This document shows, in pieces, positions 21,956 to 32,830 of a DNA stretch of 64,000 nucleotides. This DNA is from Gentiana macrophylla (Eukaryota; Streptophyta; Magnoliopsida; Gentianales; Gentianaceae). The stretch is from the NCBI GenBank assembly GCA_026214975.1, contig CM047813.1, positions 28,094,797 to 28,158,796 on the forward strand. The letters are read 5' to 3'. Both the position numbers and the translations under genes were made by a program. A model generated the notes under the pieces. The model was not told the origin of the DNA and searched no databases. It saw only the letters and a list, made by a program, of their open reading frames with translations. Every line of letters begins with the position of its first letter. The first letter of the stretch is position 1.

Positions 21956-22703
21956 GGTGCCAACATTCACATTTTTTTCATTTAATAAAAACATGTCTGG
22001 TCTCGCAAATGCTAAATCTACCGAAAATTTTCACCAAAAAGCCTACCGAAAATGAAATAAAAAAAAGAAAAAGATTGAAGGTGATGTCGGTAATGTTTTG
22101 GGAGGTTATTGTGTGGTGTGTTTACACGGTGCGGAGACACCTTTTGGCAGCCCACACACCATACACTTTTATTCTGTATTTAAACTGTGTTGTTCTGATC
22201 GTTTCACCCGTCACTTCACCTCAAAATCCTTCGCTACAAAATAACTTCCCATGTTTTTGGGAGTCCACATTCGGGCAGATGTAGCGGTTTCCAACTATTG
22301 TCGATAACGGAAATTTTATTATGGTGCTGGACAAAACACACAAGGGCCCACGGTGTAAAATATAAAAATCATTAATTTAATTTTTTAGTTTTTTTTATAA
22401 GGATTTTTATTGGTGGACAAGTGTGACATGATGATCATGGTCCACGATAATACCACATAGTCAATAATTTGTCACTAATATTCATAAAGAAAAGAAGGTT
22501 CCCAGCAGCCTTCTTTTTAATTGACTGGAATGCCATGATCTTTCAACACGCAACCTTCTTCTTCTTCCTTTATTCCGTGCTCCGATTCTGATTTTTCTTC
22601 AGATTTTTCCACCCCCAAGCCATAATATAAGTTCATCCAAACACCAATTTCTTTTCCATTGGAAGAAACTTAACTTAATTACATCTGATCTCTCAGTGTA
22701 AAA
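21956..22703. other. Upstream region of the phosphate carrier gene
   Basis: A 91-codon open frame at 22009-22284 has no recognisable content. The last 200 bases should include promoter and leader. An ATAATATAAG at about 22623 could act as a TATA element, about 80 bases before the start codon. Confidence 0.45.
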
Positions 22704-23801
22704 ATGGCTTTCTCAGAAAATTCTCATAAGTCATCATCATTGATTCCAAAGTTTCTGTATAATTCCACTTCCGCATCTCTTTTACCAACGAACCGGATCA
22801 TGAATTTGGAAAATCAGTATCCGGGCTCTAGTTTTTCGTCGATTCTAACATCCGGATCACGAATTAGAGACGAAGAAAAATTTGTGATTCCAGCACCCCA
22901 TGAGCCTTCTTCTACTGGAAAGATAAGGATGTATTCACCGGCATACTACGCCGCCTGCACGACCGGAGGTTTACTCTGTTGTGGCCTTACTCATACGGCT
23001 GTCACTCCCCTTGATGTAATCAAGTGTAACATGCAAATCGACCCTGCAAAGTACAAGAGCACAACCTCTGCTGTTGGAATCATGTTTAAAGAACAGGGAT
23101 TAAAAGGTTTCTTCAAAGGTTGGGCACCAACTCTGATTGGCTACAGTGCTCAAGGTGCTTGTAAATATGGATTCTATGAATTCTTCAAGAAATACTATTC
23201 TGATGTTGCTGGCCCTGAATATGCAGCTAAGTACAAAACCCTGATTTATCTTGCTGGCTCTGCTTCAGCTGAATTCATTGCTGATATTGCTCTCTCCCCA
23301 ATGGAGGCCGTTAAAGTTCGGGTCCAGACAAAACCCGGTTTCGCCAAAGGATTATCCGACGGCTTCCCGAAAATCGTTAAATCCGAAGGTGTTATGGGAC
23401 TTTATCGGATCGTCCCATTATGGGGTAGACAGATACCTTACACAATGATGAAGTTTGCATCTTTCGAGACGATTGTAGAAATGTTGTATAAACATGCTAT
23501 TCCAACTCCAAAGGAAGAATGTAGCAATTCTTTCCAGCTTGGTGTAAGCTTTGCTGGTGGCTATGTTGCTGGTGTTTTATGTGCTGTTGTTTCACATCCT
23601 GCTGATAACTTAGTATCGTTTCTTAACAACGCTAAAGGGGCGACTGTAACCGATGCTGTCAAGAATTTAGGCGTATTAGGGCTGTTTACACGCGGTCTTC
23701 CTCTTCGTATATTCATGATTGGTACCCTTACAGGTGCACAATGGGGTATCTATGATTCTTTCAAAGTTTTTGTTGGGCTACCAACTACCGGCGGCCATTA
23801 A
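22704..23801 (+). CDS. Mitochondrial phosphate carrier (PHT3/MPT type), intronless
   Basis: The ORF is 365 codons and uninterrupted. The product belongs to the mitochondrial carrier family of the inner membrane and imports phosphate for ATP synthesis. Three repeats carry the signature P-x-D/E-x-x-K/R: TPLDVIK at 101-107, SPMEAVK at 198-204 and the diverged HPADNLV at 298-304. CNMQIDPAKYK and SFLNNAKGATV are typical of phosphate carriers. Residues 1-75 form a variable Ser-rich presequence-like part. The start is the first ATG of the frame. At 232-236 the copy reads GLYRIV where homologues, as I recall, have GLYKGIV, so a conserved glycine is lost. Homologous plant genes that I know contain introns, so this copy may be a retrogene. 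The ORF is otherwise intact. Confidence 0.93.
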   Translation: MAFSENSHKSSSLIPKFLYNSTSASLLPTNRIMNLENQYPGSSFSSILTSGSRIRDEEKFVIPAPHEPSSTGKIRMYSPAYYAACTTGGLLCCGLTHTAVTPLDVIKCNMQIDPAKYKSTTSAVGIMFKEQGLKGFFKGWAPTLIGYSAQGACKYGFYEFFKKYYSDVAGPEYAAKYKTLIYLAGSASAEFIADIALSPMEAVKVRVQTKPGFAKGLSDGFPKIVKSEGVMGLYRIVPLWGRQIPYTMMKFASFETIVEMLYKHAIPTPKEECSNSFQLGVSFAGGYVAGVLCAVVSHPADNLVSFLNNAKGATVTDAVKNLGVLGLFTRGLPLRIFMIGTLTGAQWGIYDSFKVFVGLPTTGGH

Positions 23802-24375
23802 TAAAAGTATCGATTTTTATGCAATTGTTTCAATAGACAATCAATAATCATCCCCCTCTGTGTTAAAGATCATTAGCAAAACTTTCCGTTTTGGGTGATA
23901 GGGTGATCAGTCAGAGAGTGCATTCAATAATAAACCTTTGATGCTGCTGGGGTTGGATTTGTATGATATTTATTGTTTGTGATATGTTTGGTTTAGAAAT
24001 TTGGAATATGAATTGGCTTTGCTTATATAGTGTGCTAATTAAGCATGAATTACTGTATTGTTTTCAATGCCTTAAGACAATTAAGTTATGGTAAACATTT
24101 ATTGTCTTTCAGTTTTTGGAGCATGGAACAATAGTTTGGCTAAACAAAATAGTTTATTATGAACAATATGTTCTTGAATTAAATTCACTTGTTTGGGCTC
24201 ATACTATGTTGGTCCATTTCAATTCAAGGTAAATCAGAACAACACTCGTATTTCATCACATTTATTGATGACCATTTATGATTTGGTTATTTATAGTTGA
24301 TGATGTGTAAATCTGAATCATTTGAAAAAGTTTGATAAAGAATTTGGATATGAAGTCGATAAACAACTAGAGAAT
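23802..24375. other. 3' flank of the carrier gene
   Basis: The 3' UTR probably lies in the first 150-300 bases. An AATAATAAACC near 23927 could serve as a polyadenylation signal. No other feature was seen. Confidence 0.45.
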
Positions 24376-24380
24376 GTAAT

Positions 24381-24946
24381 TGTTAGAATTTAGGACCCTC
24401 AGGGATTAACGCGGATAACAGATTGCAATAATCAAGATGCAAACGAGAAAGCATAAATCAAACAAGAAACAATAACACAGGATTTAACGTGGTTTCCGGC
24501 AAATGCCGACTACTCCACGGGCAGAAAGAGGAGAATATATTATCACTGGAGATTTCCTTTACAGACTCTGCAAATGTTCTAGGTTACAACAGACGTGTAT
24601 TTATAGCCACAAAAACTTGACCTAGCCGCCATAAAGACATACTAGCATAATGACTAAAATACCCCAGATGTGGACCCCAACTCCAGCTGTTATCCACCAG
24701 AATGTAACCATGCTGACATTTATCCAAACTGAGATTTGCCCAAAACTGACTTCTGCTAAAGCTGACTTTCCCAAAGTTGACTTCTGGTAAAGCTGATCTT
24801 CTGGCAAAACTGACTTCTGCTCAAAGCTCACTTTTGCTCAGCTGACATTACTCAACTGACTTTACTCAGCTGACTTTTCTCAGCTTTGTACTAAACTCAG
24901 TTTAGTACTCAGCTTTAAATAAGAGGTCAAGTCACATTTCCTAACA
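24381..24946 (-). repeat. 3' LTR of the gag-only Copia element
   Basis: The unit starts and ends with complementary TGTTAG/CTAACA. The minus-strand left part holds several GTCAGCTGAG-type words shared with the interior. Confidence 0.93.
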
Positions 24947-25690
24947 AATCTCCACCTTGACTTGAACTCTCGTTCAAACAGATGTATAACCAGATGTACT
25001 GTACCAGATGCATTCTTCAATGCCAGATGTACTGTATCAGATTCCTCCTCTTCTTCAGACTTGATTGAGTTAAGAAAAGATGTGATCAACTTGATCACCA
25101 GACAAGATGTGACTACCATATTCAGATGTAATCACCTCAGTTGAGCACACTCAGCTGAGTTCTACAGATTCAACTTCAACCAAACAGATTGCAGATTCAG
25201 TTTCAAATTCTGAGCTGATCAGATGTGAACACAACTGACTTTAAGTTAGACTTCTCCAGATGAGACTTAACTCCAAATGAGAACACCAACTCAGAGATGT
25301 TCACCAGATGTTCAGCTGACTTTACTCAGCCAAACATATCAGATTTGTCTTACTCAACTGACTTCACTCAGTTGAGGCTTCTGTATTACTGATGAATCAC
25401 GAAACCAGTATGAGACATGTTCAACAGACTCAGCAGACGCCACTCAACTGACAGATGGACTCAGCTGACTCTTTATTCAGCTTACTTCCCAGACTTGAAC
25501 ACTCCACTATACAAAACTGACTTTTACTCAGCTTGTACTAGATCAGCTGAGCCTCACTCAGCCAATCCCAGATTTTTGGTTCCACTCAGATTCAGCTCTT
25601 GATTCTTCAGGTTCAGATGCACAACTAAGTTCCAGATTAGTGTCGACTGTTCTCAGCTGAGTTCTGCAAACTCAGCTGAGTGTGGACCTG
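24840..25690. repeat. Dispersed short repeat, ACTCAGCTGACTT-like
   Basis: The words CAGCTGA, ACTCAGCTGACTTT and ACTCAACTGACTT recur dozens of times between the 3' LTR and the end of gag and in the LTRs themselves. CAGATGT-type words are interspersed. The core CAGCTG is a palindrome and an E-box. There is no fixed unit length, so it is a cryptic repeat and not a clean tandem array. Confidence 0.75.
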
Positions 25691-25726
25691 AAGCTCCACC
25701 TGCTTGTCAACTCTCCAGATTCAGAT

Positions 25727-26407
25727 TCAGACCAGATTTGCATTAGGGTCTTTGGAATCACCCTTCTTGAATGTCTTCTTTCCAGGACTTCCATTCCCTT
25801 TGCAACTGCTACTAGCAAATAAACCAGCAACCCGATTGTCTGTACCTGTGCAAGTTGAATTACACCTCAGCTCTCGATTATGGAGAGATGCTCTAACATC
25901 CTCCAATGACACCGTGTCTCTCCCAACAACAAAAGACTTCACAAAATTCTCATATGATGCTTGCAGTGATACCAACAAAATTAGAGCTGCATCCTCATCT
26001 TCGATCTTAACACCAATACTCCTTAAATCAAGCAATATTGTGTTCAGCTTTTCAAGGTGATCTCTGAGAGGCATTCCTTCATGCATCTTTAAACTGAACA
26101 GACGTTGCTTCATAAGCAACTTGTTGGTCAACGACTTTGTCATATACAGACTCTCAAGCTTCAGCCACAGCCCTGCTGCTGAATCCTCTTCAGCAACTTC
26201 AGTGATAACATCATCAGATAAGCACAACAAAATCGTTGAATGTGCCTTCTCCTCCAGATTGGCCATCTCAGCGTTTTCAGCATCCACTGCCTTTGACAAT
26301 GGAGCCCAAAGCCCCAGTTTCTTTAACAGAGCACGCATCTTGATTTGCCACAGATTGAAATTGTTCCTTCCTGTGAATTTATCCATCTCTACATTTAACC
26401 CAGACAT
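25727..26407 (-). CDS. Copia gag (UBN2-type), without zinc knuckle
   Basis: From ATG at 26407 (MSGLNVEMDKFTGRNNFNLW) the frame runs to a stop at 25727. An in-frame ATG lies 11 codons upstream at 26440. The W-x-x-K/R and L-x-x-L-x-x-L-x-x-M-K patterns and the segment LMKQRLFSLKMHEGMPLRDH are typical of plant Copia Gag, which packages the RNA into particles. The normal C-terminal CCHC knuckle is absent: the frame stops after a Lys/Gly-rich stretch (GKKTFKKGDSKDPNANLV). The open frame is intact, suggesting a fairly recent or conserved gag. Confidence 0.88.
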   Translation of the reverse strand: MSGLNVEMDKFTGRNNFNLWQIKMRALLKKLGLWAPLSKAVDAENAEMANLEEKAHSTILLCLSDDVITEVAEEDSAAGLWLKLESLYMTKSLTNKLLMKQRLFSLKMHEGMPLRDHLEKLNTILLDLRSIGVKIEDEDAALILLVSLQASYENFVKSFVVGRDTVSLEDVRASLHNRELRCNSTCTGTDNRVAGLFASSSCKGNGSPGKKTFKKGDSKDPNANLV

Positions 26408-26554
26408 CTTGATCTTGCCAAAGAACAGAACTTTTATCACAAAATCCGAGCACCGGTGAAGGTCTTGGTGAAGATAATTTTTTTTTGTTCAAACAGATTG
26501 ATTCCAAAACAGAATCTCAGACTCCCTGATGATAACCTGTCTCTGATACCAGTT

Positions 26555-27115
26555 TGTTAGAATTTAGGACCCTCGGGGATTAACGCGGATAACAGATTGC
26601 AATAATCAAGATGCAAACGAGAAAGCATAAATCAAACAAGAAACAATAAAACATGATTTAACGTGGTTTCTGGCAAATGCCGACTACTCCACGGGCAGAA
26701 AGAGGAGAATATATTATCACTGGAGATTTCCTTTACAGACTCTGCAAATGTTCTAGGTTACAACAGACGTGTATTTATAGCCACAAAAACTTGACCTAGC
26801 CGCCATAAAGACATACTAGCATAATGACTAAAATACCCCAGATGTGGACCCCAACTCCAGCTGTTATCCACCAGAATGTAACCATGCTGACATTTATCCA
26901 AACTGAGATTTGCCCAGACTTCTGCTAAAGCTGACTTTCCCAAAGCTGACTTCTGGTAAAGCAGATTTTCTGGCAAAACTGACTTCTGCTCAAAGCTCAC
27001 TTTTGCTCAGCTGACATTACTCAACTGACTTTACTCAGCTGACTTTTCTCAGCTTAGTACTAAACTCAGTTTAGTACTCAGCTCTAAATAAGAGGTCAAG
27101 TCACATTTCCTAACA
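26555..27115 (-). repeat. 5' LTR of the gag-only Copia element
   Basis: It matches 24381-24946 with a few substitutions and small indels (for example around 26918). It is directly followed on the minus strand by AACTGGTATCAGAGAC. Confidence 0.93.
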
Positions 27116-27120
27116 GTAAT

Positions 27121-28030
27121 AAAAGTACTCCAATTATATCGATGCCTCGAGTAACTACTAAAGAAGAATAGTATTCTTCAAAATTGGACAATTTCAGAGA
27201 CACCCCAAAAGAATGACATGTTTTAAAGGAGGAGGCGGACCTGAGAAGCCCTTCTGGCGTTCAATTTAGTATAAGTATAACATGAAAGTAAGAGTTAAGA
27301 GACATGGTTACCAAATTTCCTTAGGACAAGACAGTTATCCAAGTAAATGTTCAAGTTGAAAAATAGATAATGTCAAGGTGGTGCTCAGTTGTATTTCAGT
27401 CTGATCACCTCCTCCAACTTAATTACAATGACACATGCTTTTGAGGTTGATTCAGTACCTCAACTCTGATACCAATTGTTGGGATGTTTCCCAAGTGCAA
27501 CAAGAAACCAGAAGGGGATTGAATGATTGCAAGCTAAAATATCCCCTTTTTTTTACTGATTTCATCAATCGAGACGAAGATTTAATCGATAATACCAATC
27601 TATCATCACATTCTACGTAATCTTAAAGGGAATATCTCTTCTTTTTCTTTCCTTTTAGTCAAACCAAGGCTTATAAACCCTTGTTTCAAGAACGTTTAGG
27701 TAGGTCAAGGACACTTCCGGATTTAGCTAGGCTTTGTGAGTATTATATTGGATCATAGCTCGGTTATCTCTTTTTTAATAGTTTAAACTCTTTTTTTGTG
27801 TATCTTTAGTTTGTAAAACCGGTGATCTGACAAATCACCACGTCTTCAGTAGTTGTGTTGGCCTGAACTAGGAATGATACCGATTTTGATACTTAACCAG
27901 ATTCCCTGTGGGATACGACATTGCTCGTCATTTATAGTACAACCGACTCGGTATCCTGCCGGTTAGAGTTGGCTTTGCTGTAAAACATCCATCAGCACCG
28001 ACTCTATTTTAGGTTATAAAAACATCGAAA
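27121..28030. other. Spacer with a solitary Copia primer-binding site and LTR edge
   Basis: At 27463-27478 the plus strand reads CTCTGATACCAATTGTTGGG, which on the minus strand is an LTR end CCCAACA followed by ATTGGTATCAGAG. An otherwise unrecognised LTR therefore begins at about 27477 and runs rightwards. No partner was found. The rest shows nothing definite. Confidence 0.5.
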
Positions 28031-28035
28031 AAATA

Positions 28036-28272
28036 TTGGAGAATATCAACGGCCTTGGGGCATTGTGTGTACTAAACTCTTCTAAGCCTTGGCCTGATTA
28101 CTTAAGCCATATTAGGGTCACAGACTTGGACCCAAGCATTTATATTGATCATGATTTGAATGCTGCTCCTGCCATTGATCCTTTTCTAAAGGCTGTAAAT
28201 TTAAGATGGTTAGGTGATAGTGATTTTTCTGAAATCAGTTTAGGCTGCTCTTCTACCAATAAAAAAACATGA
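28036..28272 (+). pseudogene. Coding-like fragment, unrecognised
   Basis: An open frame of 78 codons has ordinary protein-like composition (KPWPDYLSHIRVTDLDPSIY). It ends at TGA just before a second open frame. I do not recognise the family. Together with the next two segments it looks like part of a former gene with exons. Confidence 0.3.
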
Positions 28273-28276
28273 TGTT

Positions 28277-28576
28277 ATGTCTAATCTCCCCAAAGATGGT
28301 TACACTGCCATAGAAGTGCATCCAAGTAGTGATAACGATTCTGATTGCTTGTCTATACAAACGAAAGAGAAACAAAAATATAGAGAAGCTGTTGTCTTAC
28401 GTTTTAAAACATGTAATAAAAAGAAACATGACACAAAAAAGAGAGTAAAACCTCCAATAATAAGCAAACGTCGAGAACTACTGAAAAACACCTTTTTCAT
28501 TCAGCTGCCATATGACTTATTACGGTTTCCACTTCGATATTCACAGTCACATTTGCTGAACTCGATAAAAGTGTGA
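28277..28576 (+). pseudogene. Coding-like fragment, unrecognised, basic
   Basis: A 99-codon open frame starts five bases after the previous one in another frame (MSNLPKDGYTAIEVHPSSDN). Its middle is Lys/Arg-rich (KKKHDTKKRVK), like a nuclear localisation stretch. No family is recognised. Confidence 0.3.
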
Positions 28577-28950
28577 ATCGATGGGTCGCTTGAAAAATTT
28601 AGAGATAATACAGTTTGCCGACAAATCAGAGCTTTTCTCGCTGGTAAGTCATGAATATGCAGAAAATGTTTACCTTATGTATGTTTGTTATGAGCTTATA
28701 TGATGCCTTTGCATTTAATATCCCTTTGGTTTGGTGTTGATATGCAGAAGATGTTAACTTATATATCACTTGTTTGACTTCATATGGTGCTTTAATAGAA
28801 ACATGTCGAGACAGATGATCAATGCTGCGTATTGACATAGTTTGGAAGCTTAACTGATGAAGAGATGGAAGGCTTGGACTCATTCACCCATGAAGTAAAC
28901 CGTGAAGGTAGCCTAGAAAGTCCTACCAAGAAAAACAAGGGAAAATGAAA
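28577..28950 (+). pseudogene. Exon-like pieces following the above
   Basis: A donor-like CTG|GTAAGTC lies at 28643. Around 28845-28948 an acidic, coding-like stretch contains LTDEEMEGLDSFTHEVNREG and then a Lys-rich end before a stop. These are consistent with a broken gene or a captured gene fragment. Confidence 0.25.
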
Positions 28951-30296
28951 CATGATGTAGGATTCTTTTGGTTCTTACAAAATAATATCCTCTTTTTGTT
29001 TTTACATATCTGAACTTAATATTTTTCAGTTGTATTTCATTTTGTTGCTGTTTTGAAGCCATCACATTCTTTGATAAATGATGTTGATGGTGATCTGATA
29101 AGATGGGCTGCATTATTATTATCATATGATTTGGATGCGTTGTTCCATTTAATTTATGACTTTGGGTATGTATGGCTTATTAGTTCTTAGCAGGGTGCAC
29201 CATAAGTTCATTGTCTTGTGCATATGTTTACTTATTCCAAGACTATTTAACAAACCAAGTTTTATGTTTTGTGTTTAAATATTCTTTTTTGAATAGTATT
29301 TATATGCCTTATTAGGGCCTTGCGTTGCAAGGCCTAAATCTCACTTTTATATATATACACACACACACAAACTATCTAACTCTTTATATTCTTTATCCCT
29401 ATGGCTTATCAACCAGGAATATTCTTTAAATATAAATTTTCAGATTATTAAGTACATTTATACATATAGTAAATATTTTAGTACATTCCCAAACCAGAAT
29501 TAGGTTTTTGCAAAGAATGTTTAAGAGTTGAAGTTGAGTTCACTGATTTTTAGAATTTCGAAGCATTCACGTGGCTTGTTTTCAGGTTTTATACACAAAT
29601 AAATGAAAGAAGTCTAAATGTGATAGCATGTACTGCAAATGGCATTTTGTGCATTAAACCTAGCCTTGAGAAGTTTCACAAATGTCAGAACTTATGCATG
29701 TTCATATACACATGAGTTTAGCCAAAAGATAGTACTTGGTAAGCTGCGCAGACACATCCAGCTAGTCAGATTCCTACTTTTGAGTTATAATAGTATATAT
29801 AGGCATTTTGTGTATAAATGAGATATAATATCCTAAAACTACTCTGATGTAGCCTTCAAGGCTTATTAATAGTTTCAAAATCAGAATTCATGTTTATGGC
29901 TTATGGTTGACAACTTGACATGGATACGACGGAAGTCGTACACGTGTCATTCTTAAGGCTGTTTATTGGGCCGTTGTATCAACTAGGCCTACCTATGTTT
30001 AGCCAGCTGATTGGGCCTCTCGCTCGAAAGCTTCAATCAGGGTTTCACTGACCTCATTCCGGTCGTGCTCATAATACACGTCCTTAGCTCAGCTCAGTCC
30101 AGAATTAGGAAGGCATCGCTTCAGCTCGGTACATGATACCTACAGCTCCAGATAACCGGCATGACACAGGGTGTTTACGGTCCCATATTACCGACCCACT
30201 CATCCAGGTCGTTTATAAACAATAACGGATCATCCCCAAACTCAAAGGGAGGTTATAGCTCGATCATTAAAGCGCAGTATCCCACAGTTTATCTTC
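28951..30296. other. Spacer, with a small dinucleotide tract and LTR-like end
   Basis: A perfect inverted word, GGCCTTGC/GCAAGGCC, lies at 29315-29331. A TA/CA tract follows at 29346-29369. The GC-richer stretch 29925-30296 resembles a retrotransposon LTR in composition but no partner was found. Confidence 0.4.
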
Positions 30297-30297
30297 A

Positions 30298-30326
30298 CTA
30301 GCAAAATGCACGTGCGCTGCACGTGT
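30298..30326 (-). mobile_element. Helitron 3' terminus (element extends to the right)
   Basis: On the minus strand the sequence is CACGTGC-AGC-GCACGTG, seven spacer bases, then CTAG followed by T. A short GC-rich hairpin just before a CTRR end, inserted 5' of T, is the hallmark of Helitrons. The 5' TC end was not located, and no Rep/helicase coding is seen nearby, so it is likely a short non-autonomous copy. Confidence 0.7.
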
Positions 30327-30866
30327 TACATTTAAACTAAAATTGAAAAACTGAAAATTAGCGATACAAATTAATATTACATAATAGTACTATCTAGTAT
30401 GTATTAATATATTAATTATAAATAAGCTAAATAATAAAAATTACAAAATGATATTGCATTTTGTTTCTATTTTGAAATTGTGGATACTTTTCCTCCAAAA
30501 AAAAAATGATATTGTGGATACATTTACTCAATACATTTATCATTCTCTATAAAATAATTCTTATTTCATAATTTCTTGAATTTAGTTTGTAACATGTTTA
30601 TTGTAATACGGATACATATAACAAAACTTTGCTTCAATTTGACTAAGTTTATGTGTATTTTGGAAAGAATTATTATTCATATTACATGAGAATGGAAGAT
30701 CATAAATTAATCTATGTATAATTTTGGATGGTGTTACATAATGAGGAAGAAACTATATATGTTTGAAAATAAATAATATTGAGTAATGTAATGTCTCAAA
30801 AAAGTTTGAGTAATGCAATAGTCAACATTTTTTTGATAATCGTAATTTTAAATTAAAAAATTCACT

Positions 30867-30867
<1 letters not shown>

Positions 30868-30914
<47 letters not shown>
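30868..30914. repeat. 47-base poly(T) tract
   Basis: An unbroken T run is followed by AGAAACGAAAGGATATATTA. This is what the poly(A) tail of a minus-strand LINE or processed insertion would look like on this strand. Confidence 0.85.
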
Positions 30915-30918
<4 letters not shown>

Positions 30919-32185
30919 ACGAAAGGATATATTAAAGTACCAAAATACAAGGATTATGGAGGGCCCCTAACAAGTTTTTCCTCATGCATATAGCAGTGAG
31001 GATCCAAGAGGGGAAACTCACGGTATAGTTTAATCTGATAAAAACTATATAATCAAATATTAAATTTGTTGTTAAGTATGTGTTAATTTATAAAATAAAA
31101 ATATATTTATTTTTATAATTGTTACAATGTGATCTCATATTTTTATTTACCTTTTAAATTGGTGCAATTATTTTATTTTTAATACATATTAAATCATAAT
31201 ACACGTTTTATACTAATCATTTCTTGAAAGATAATAAGCATTTTTAATTACTAAAAATTTAATGTCTAGACAATTGGTTTGCCTTTAACTATCTGATAAA
31301 TCTTTACACATTATCTGAAATAATTAAGATAGATTTATCAGGGAAGTGAGTCTGATATTCTACTGTGATGATTCTACTATGATACATAGATAGTATGGCG
31401 CACTGGTAGAGTCACTGTGGTGTAAATAAAGGTCTATCCCCTAAATAAACATATGACATAATCTAATGTGATGTGACATAGTAGATCTTATGATCTAAAT
31501 AAGAAGCCTAACTAATGGGCACGGTTATTGATGAATCTCTTTTTGGAGAAGGAAAGATTGATGAGGGTTTTAAGTTCATGTATTTTTGTCATATTCCACA
31601 AGCAAATAGTTTTTATTTATTTACTTAAAGAGATAGGTCGGAAGGGCACAATAACTATAAAAATACACAATCATGACAACTTTATGTTTAAATGGTTTAT
31701 AAGGACAAAAATAACAAAACAATACCAAAATACTCTTTTCCCAGATGAAGGGAAAAAATGAATGTCATTTTTCCTCTTTGCTCGATATTTCAAACGATTA
31801 TATCTTTTGATCTAGAAATCTGATCATCGTAATTCTTTCACCATAATTATTTTTTTGGTTTTCTTTATTTAGATATCCTATTTAATATTTTTCCAACGTA
31901 ATTTATGGAAATCGAAAATTTCTTCATATATTCATCGTGATGCAGTAACAATGAACATTTGATTCAGTGACACGTGAACATGTGAACATGAGATAGCAAT
32001 GAAGTTGAATAATGACACGTGAACATGCACTTGCACTGCTAAACATATGAACATTTGATTCAGTGACAATAATGGCTTGCCAATGTATCTTCAATGACAC
32101 TATTTGATGACCAAAACATGTTCCGTTTCATCTTAAGTGAAAAATTATGAAAAACAAATCAAGTGTCACTACATCTTCATTCATA
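30915..32185. other. AT-rich spacer between poly(T) and LINE fragment
   Basis: No intact coding was found. Between 31940 and 32110 the words GTGACACGTGAACATG and TGAACATTTGATTCAGTGACA each occur twice in imperfect copies. The region may be part of the Helitron or the LINE insertion. Confidence 0.4.
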
Positions 32186-32189
32186 CTTT

Positions 32190-32830
32190 ATTAATGAATG
32201 AAACCTGGACTTGTTAGTGCTAAATTTTTGTCCTGAGATAGCACAAAATCTTTCAAGCACTTGTTTGATAGTAATAGCTTGAACAATGGTGGCCTCTCCA
32301 AGAAGAACCTATTCATCTGCAAAAAAGATTCGTGAAAGCTGAGGTGCGTGTCTTTCAATCCTCAAGGGTTTCCGAATTCCATTCAGAATAGCCTTATCAA
32401 TATGTTGGCTAAGGACCTCTATAAGATGACAAGTTGGGAGGATGTCAGGGTGAACAAAATGAGGTGGTCAATCTTCTGGGCAAGGCCTAAGCTAGTCAGA
32501 ATTCTCTCAAGAAACTTCAAAATCAACCCTGTCATAGGCTTTCTCTCGGTCTAGTTTCAACCTCATTTCACCAGTTTTTTCCTTTTTTGCTCTTGAAATG
32601 GTGGAGCACTTTTTGAGCTAGATCAATATTCCCAGTACTACCTTTTCCAGGTACAAAAGTTGCTCGAGTCTGAGAGACCAGTTTCCTGACACCTTGTAGT
32701 CTATTAGCAATAACTTTGATATGATTTTTACACAGACATTGGTCATGGCAATAGGCCTGAACCGAGCAACAGATTTAGGGGGGTTTGCTTCAGGTATCAA
32801 AGAAACAAGGGTCTGGTTGAGTCTGGTAGG
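32190..32830 (-). pseudogene. LINE reverse transcriptase fragment, broken
   Basis: On the minus strand, PPKSVARFRPIAMTNVCVKI at about 32770 is the conserved 'R-P-I-x-x-x-N-V-x-x-K-I-x-x-K' block of non-LTR reverse transcriptases. LKLDREKAYDRVDF near 32550 is the conserved 'D-x-x-K-A-Y-D-R-V' catalytic block. RIFFADE followed by a stop near 32330 corresponds to the F-A-D-D catalytic box with its second Asp lost. Several frame changes separate the blocks, so it is inactive. Confidence 0.82.

Larger units (their letters stand above)
24381..27115 (-). mobile_element. Complete gag-only Copia element, TSD GTAAT
   Basis: The LTRs at 24381-24946 (566 bp) and 26555-27115 (561 bp) are near-identical and read TGTTAGGAAATG...TTCTAACA on the minus strand. 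The primer-binding site TGGTATCAGAGA lies just inside the right (5') LTR at about 26541-26552, and a purine tract AAGGTGGAGAT precedes the left (3') LTR. A perfect duplication, GTAAT, is at 24376-24380 and 27116-27120. The interior codes only for a gag-like protein. Protease, integrase and reverse transcriptase are missing, so it is a terminal-repeat-plus-gag element. Confidence 0.95.

Noticed and set aside
22009..22284. 91-codon gene upstream of the carrier
   Set aside because: Composition and context look random; no domain or conserved motif visible.
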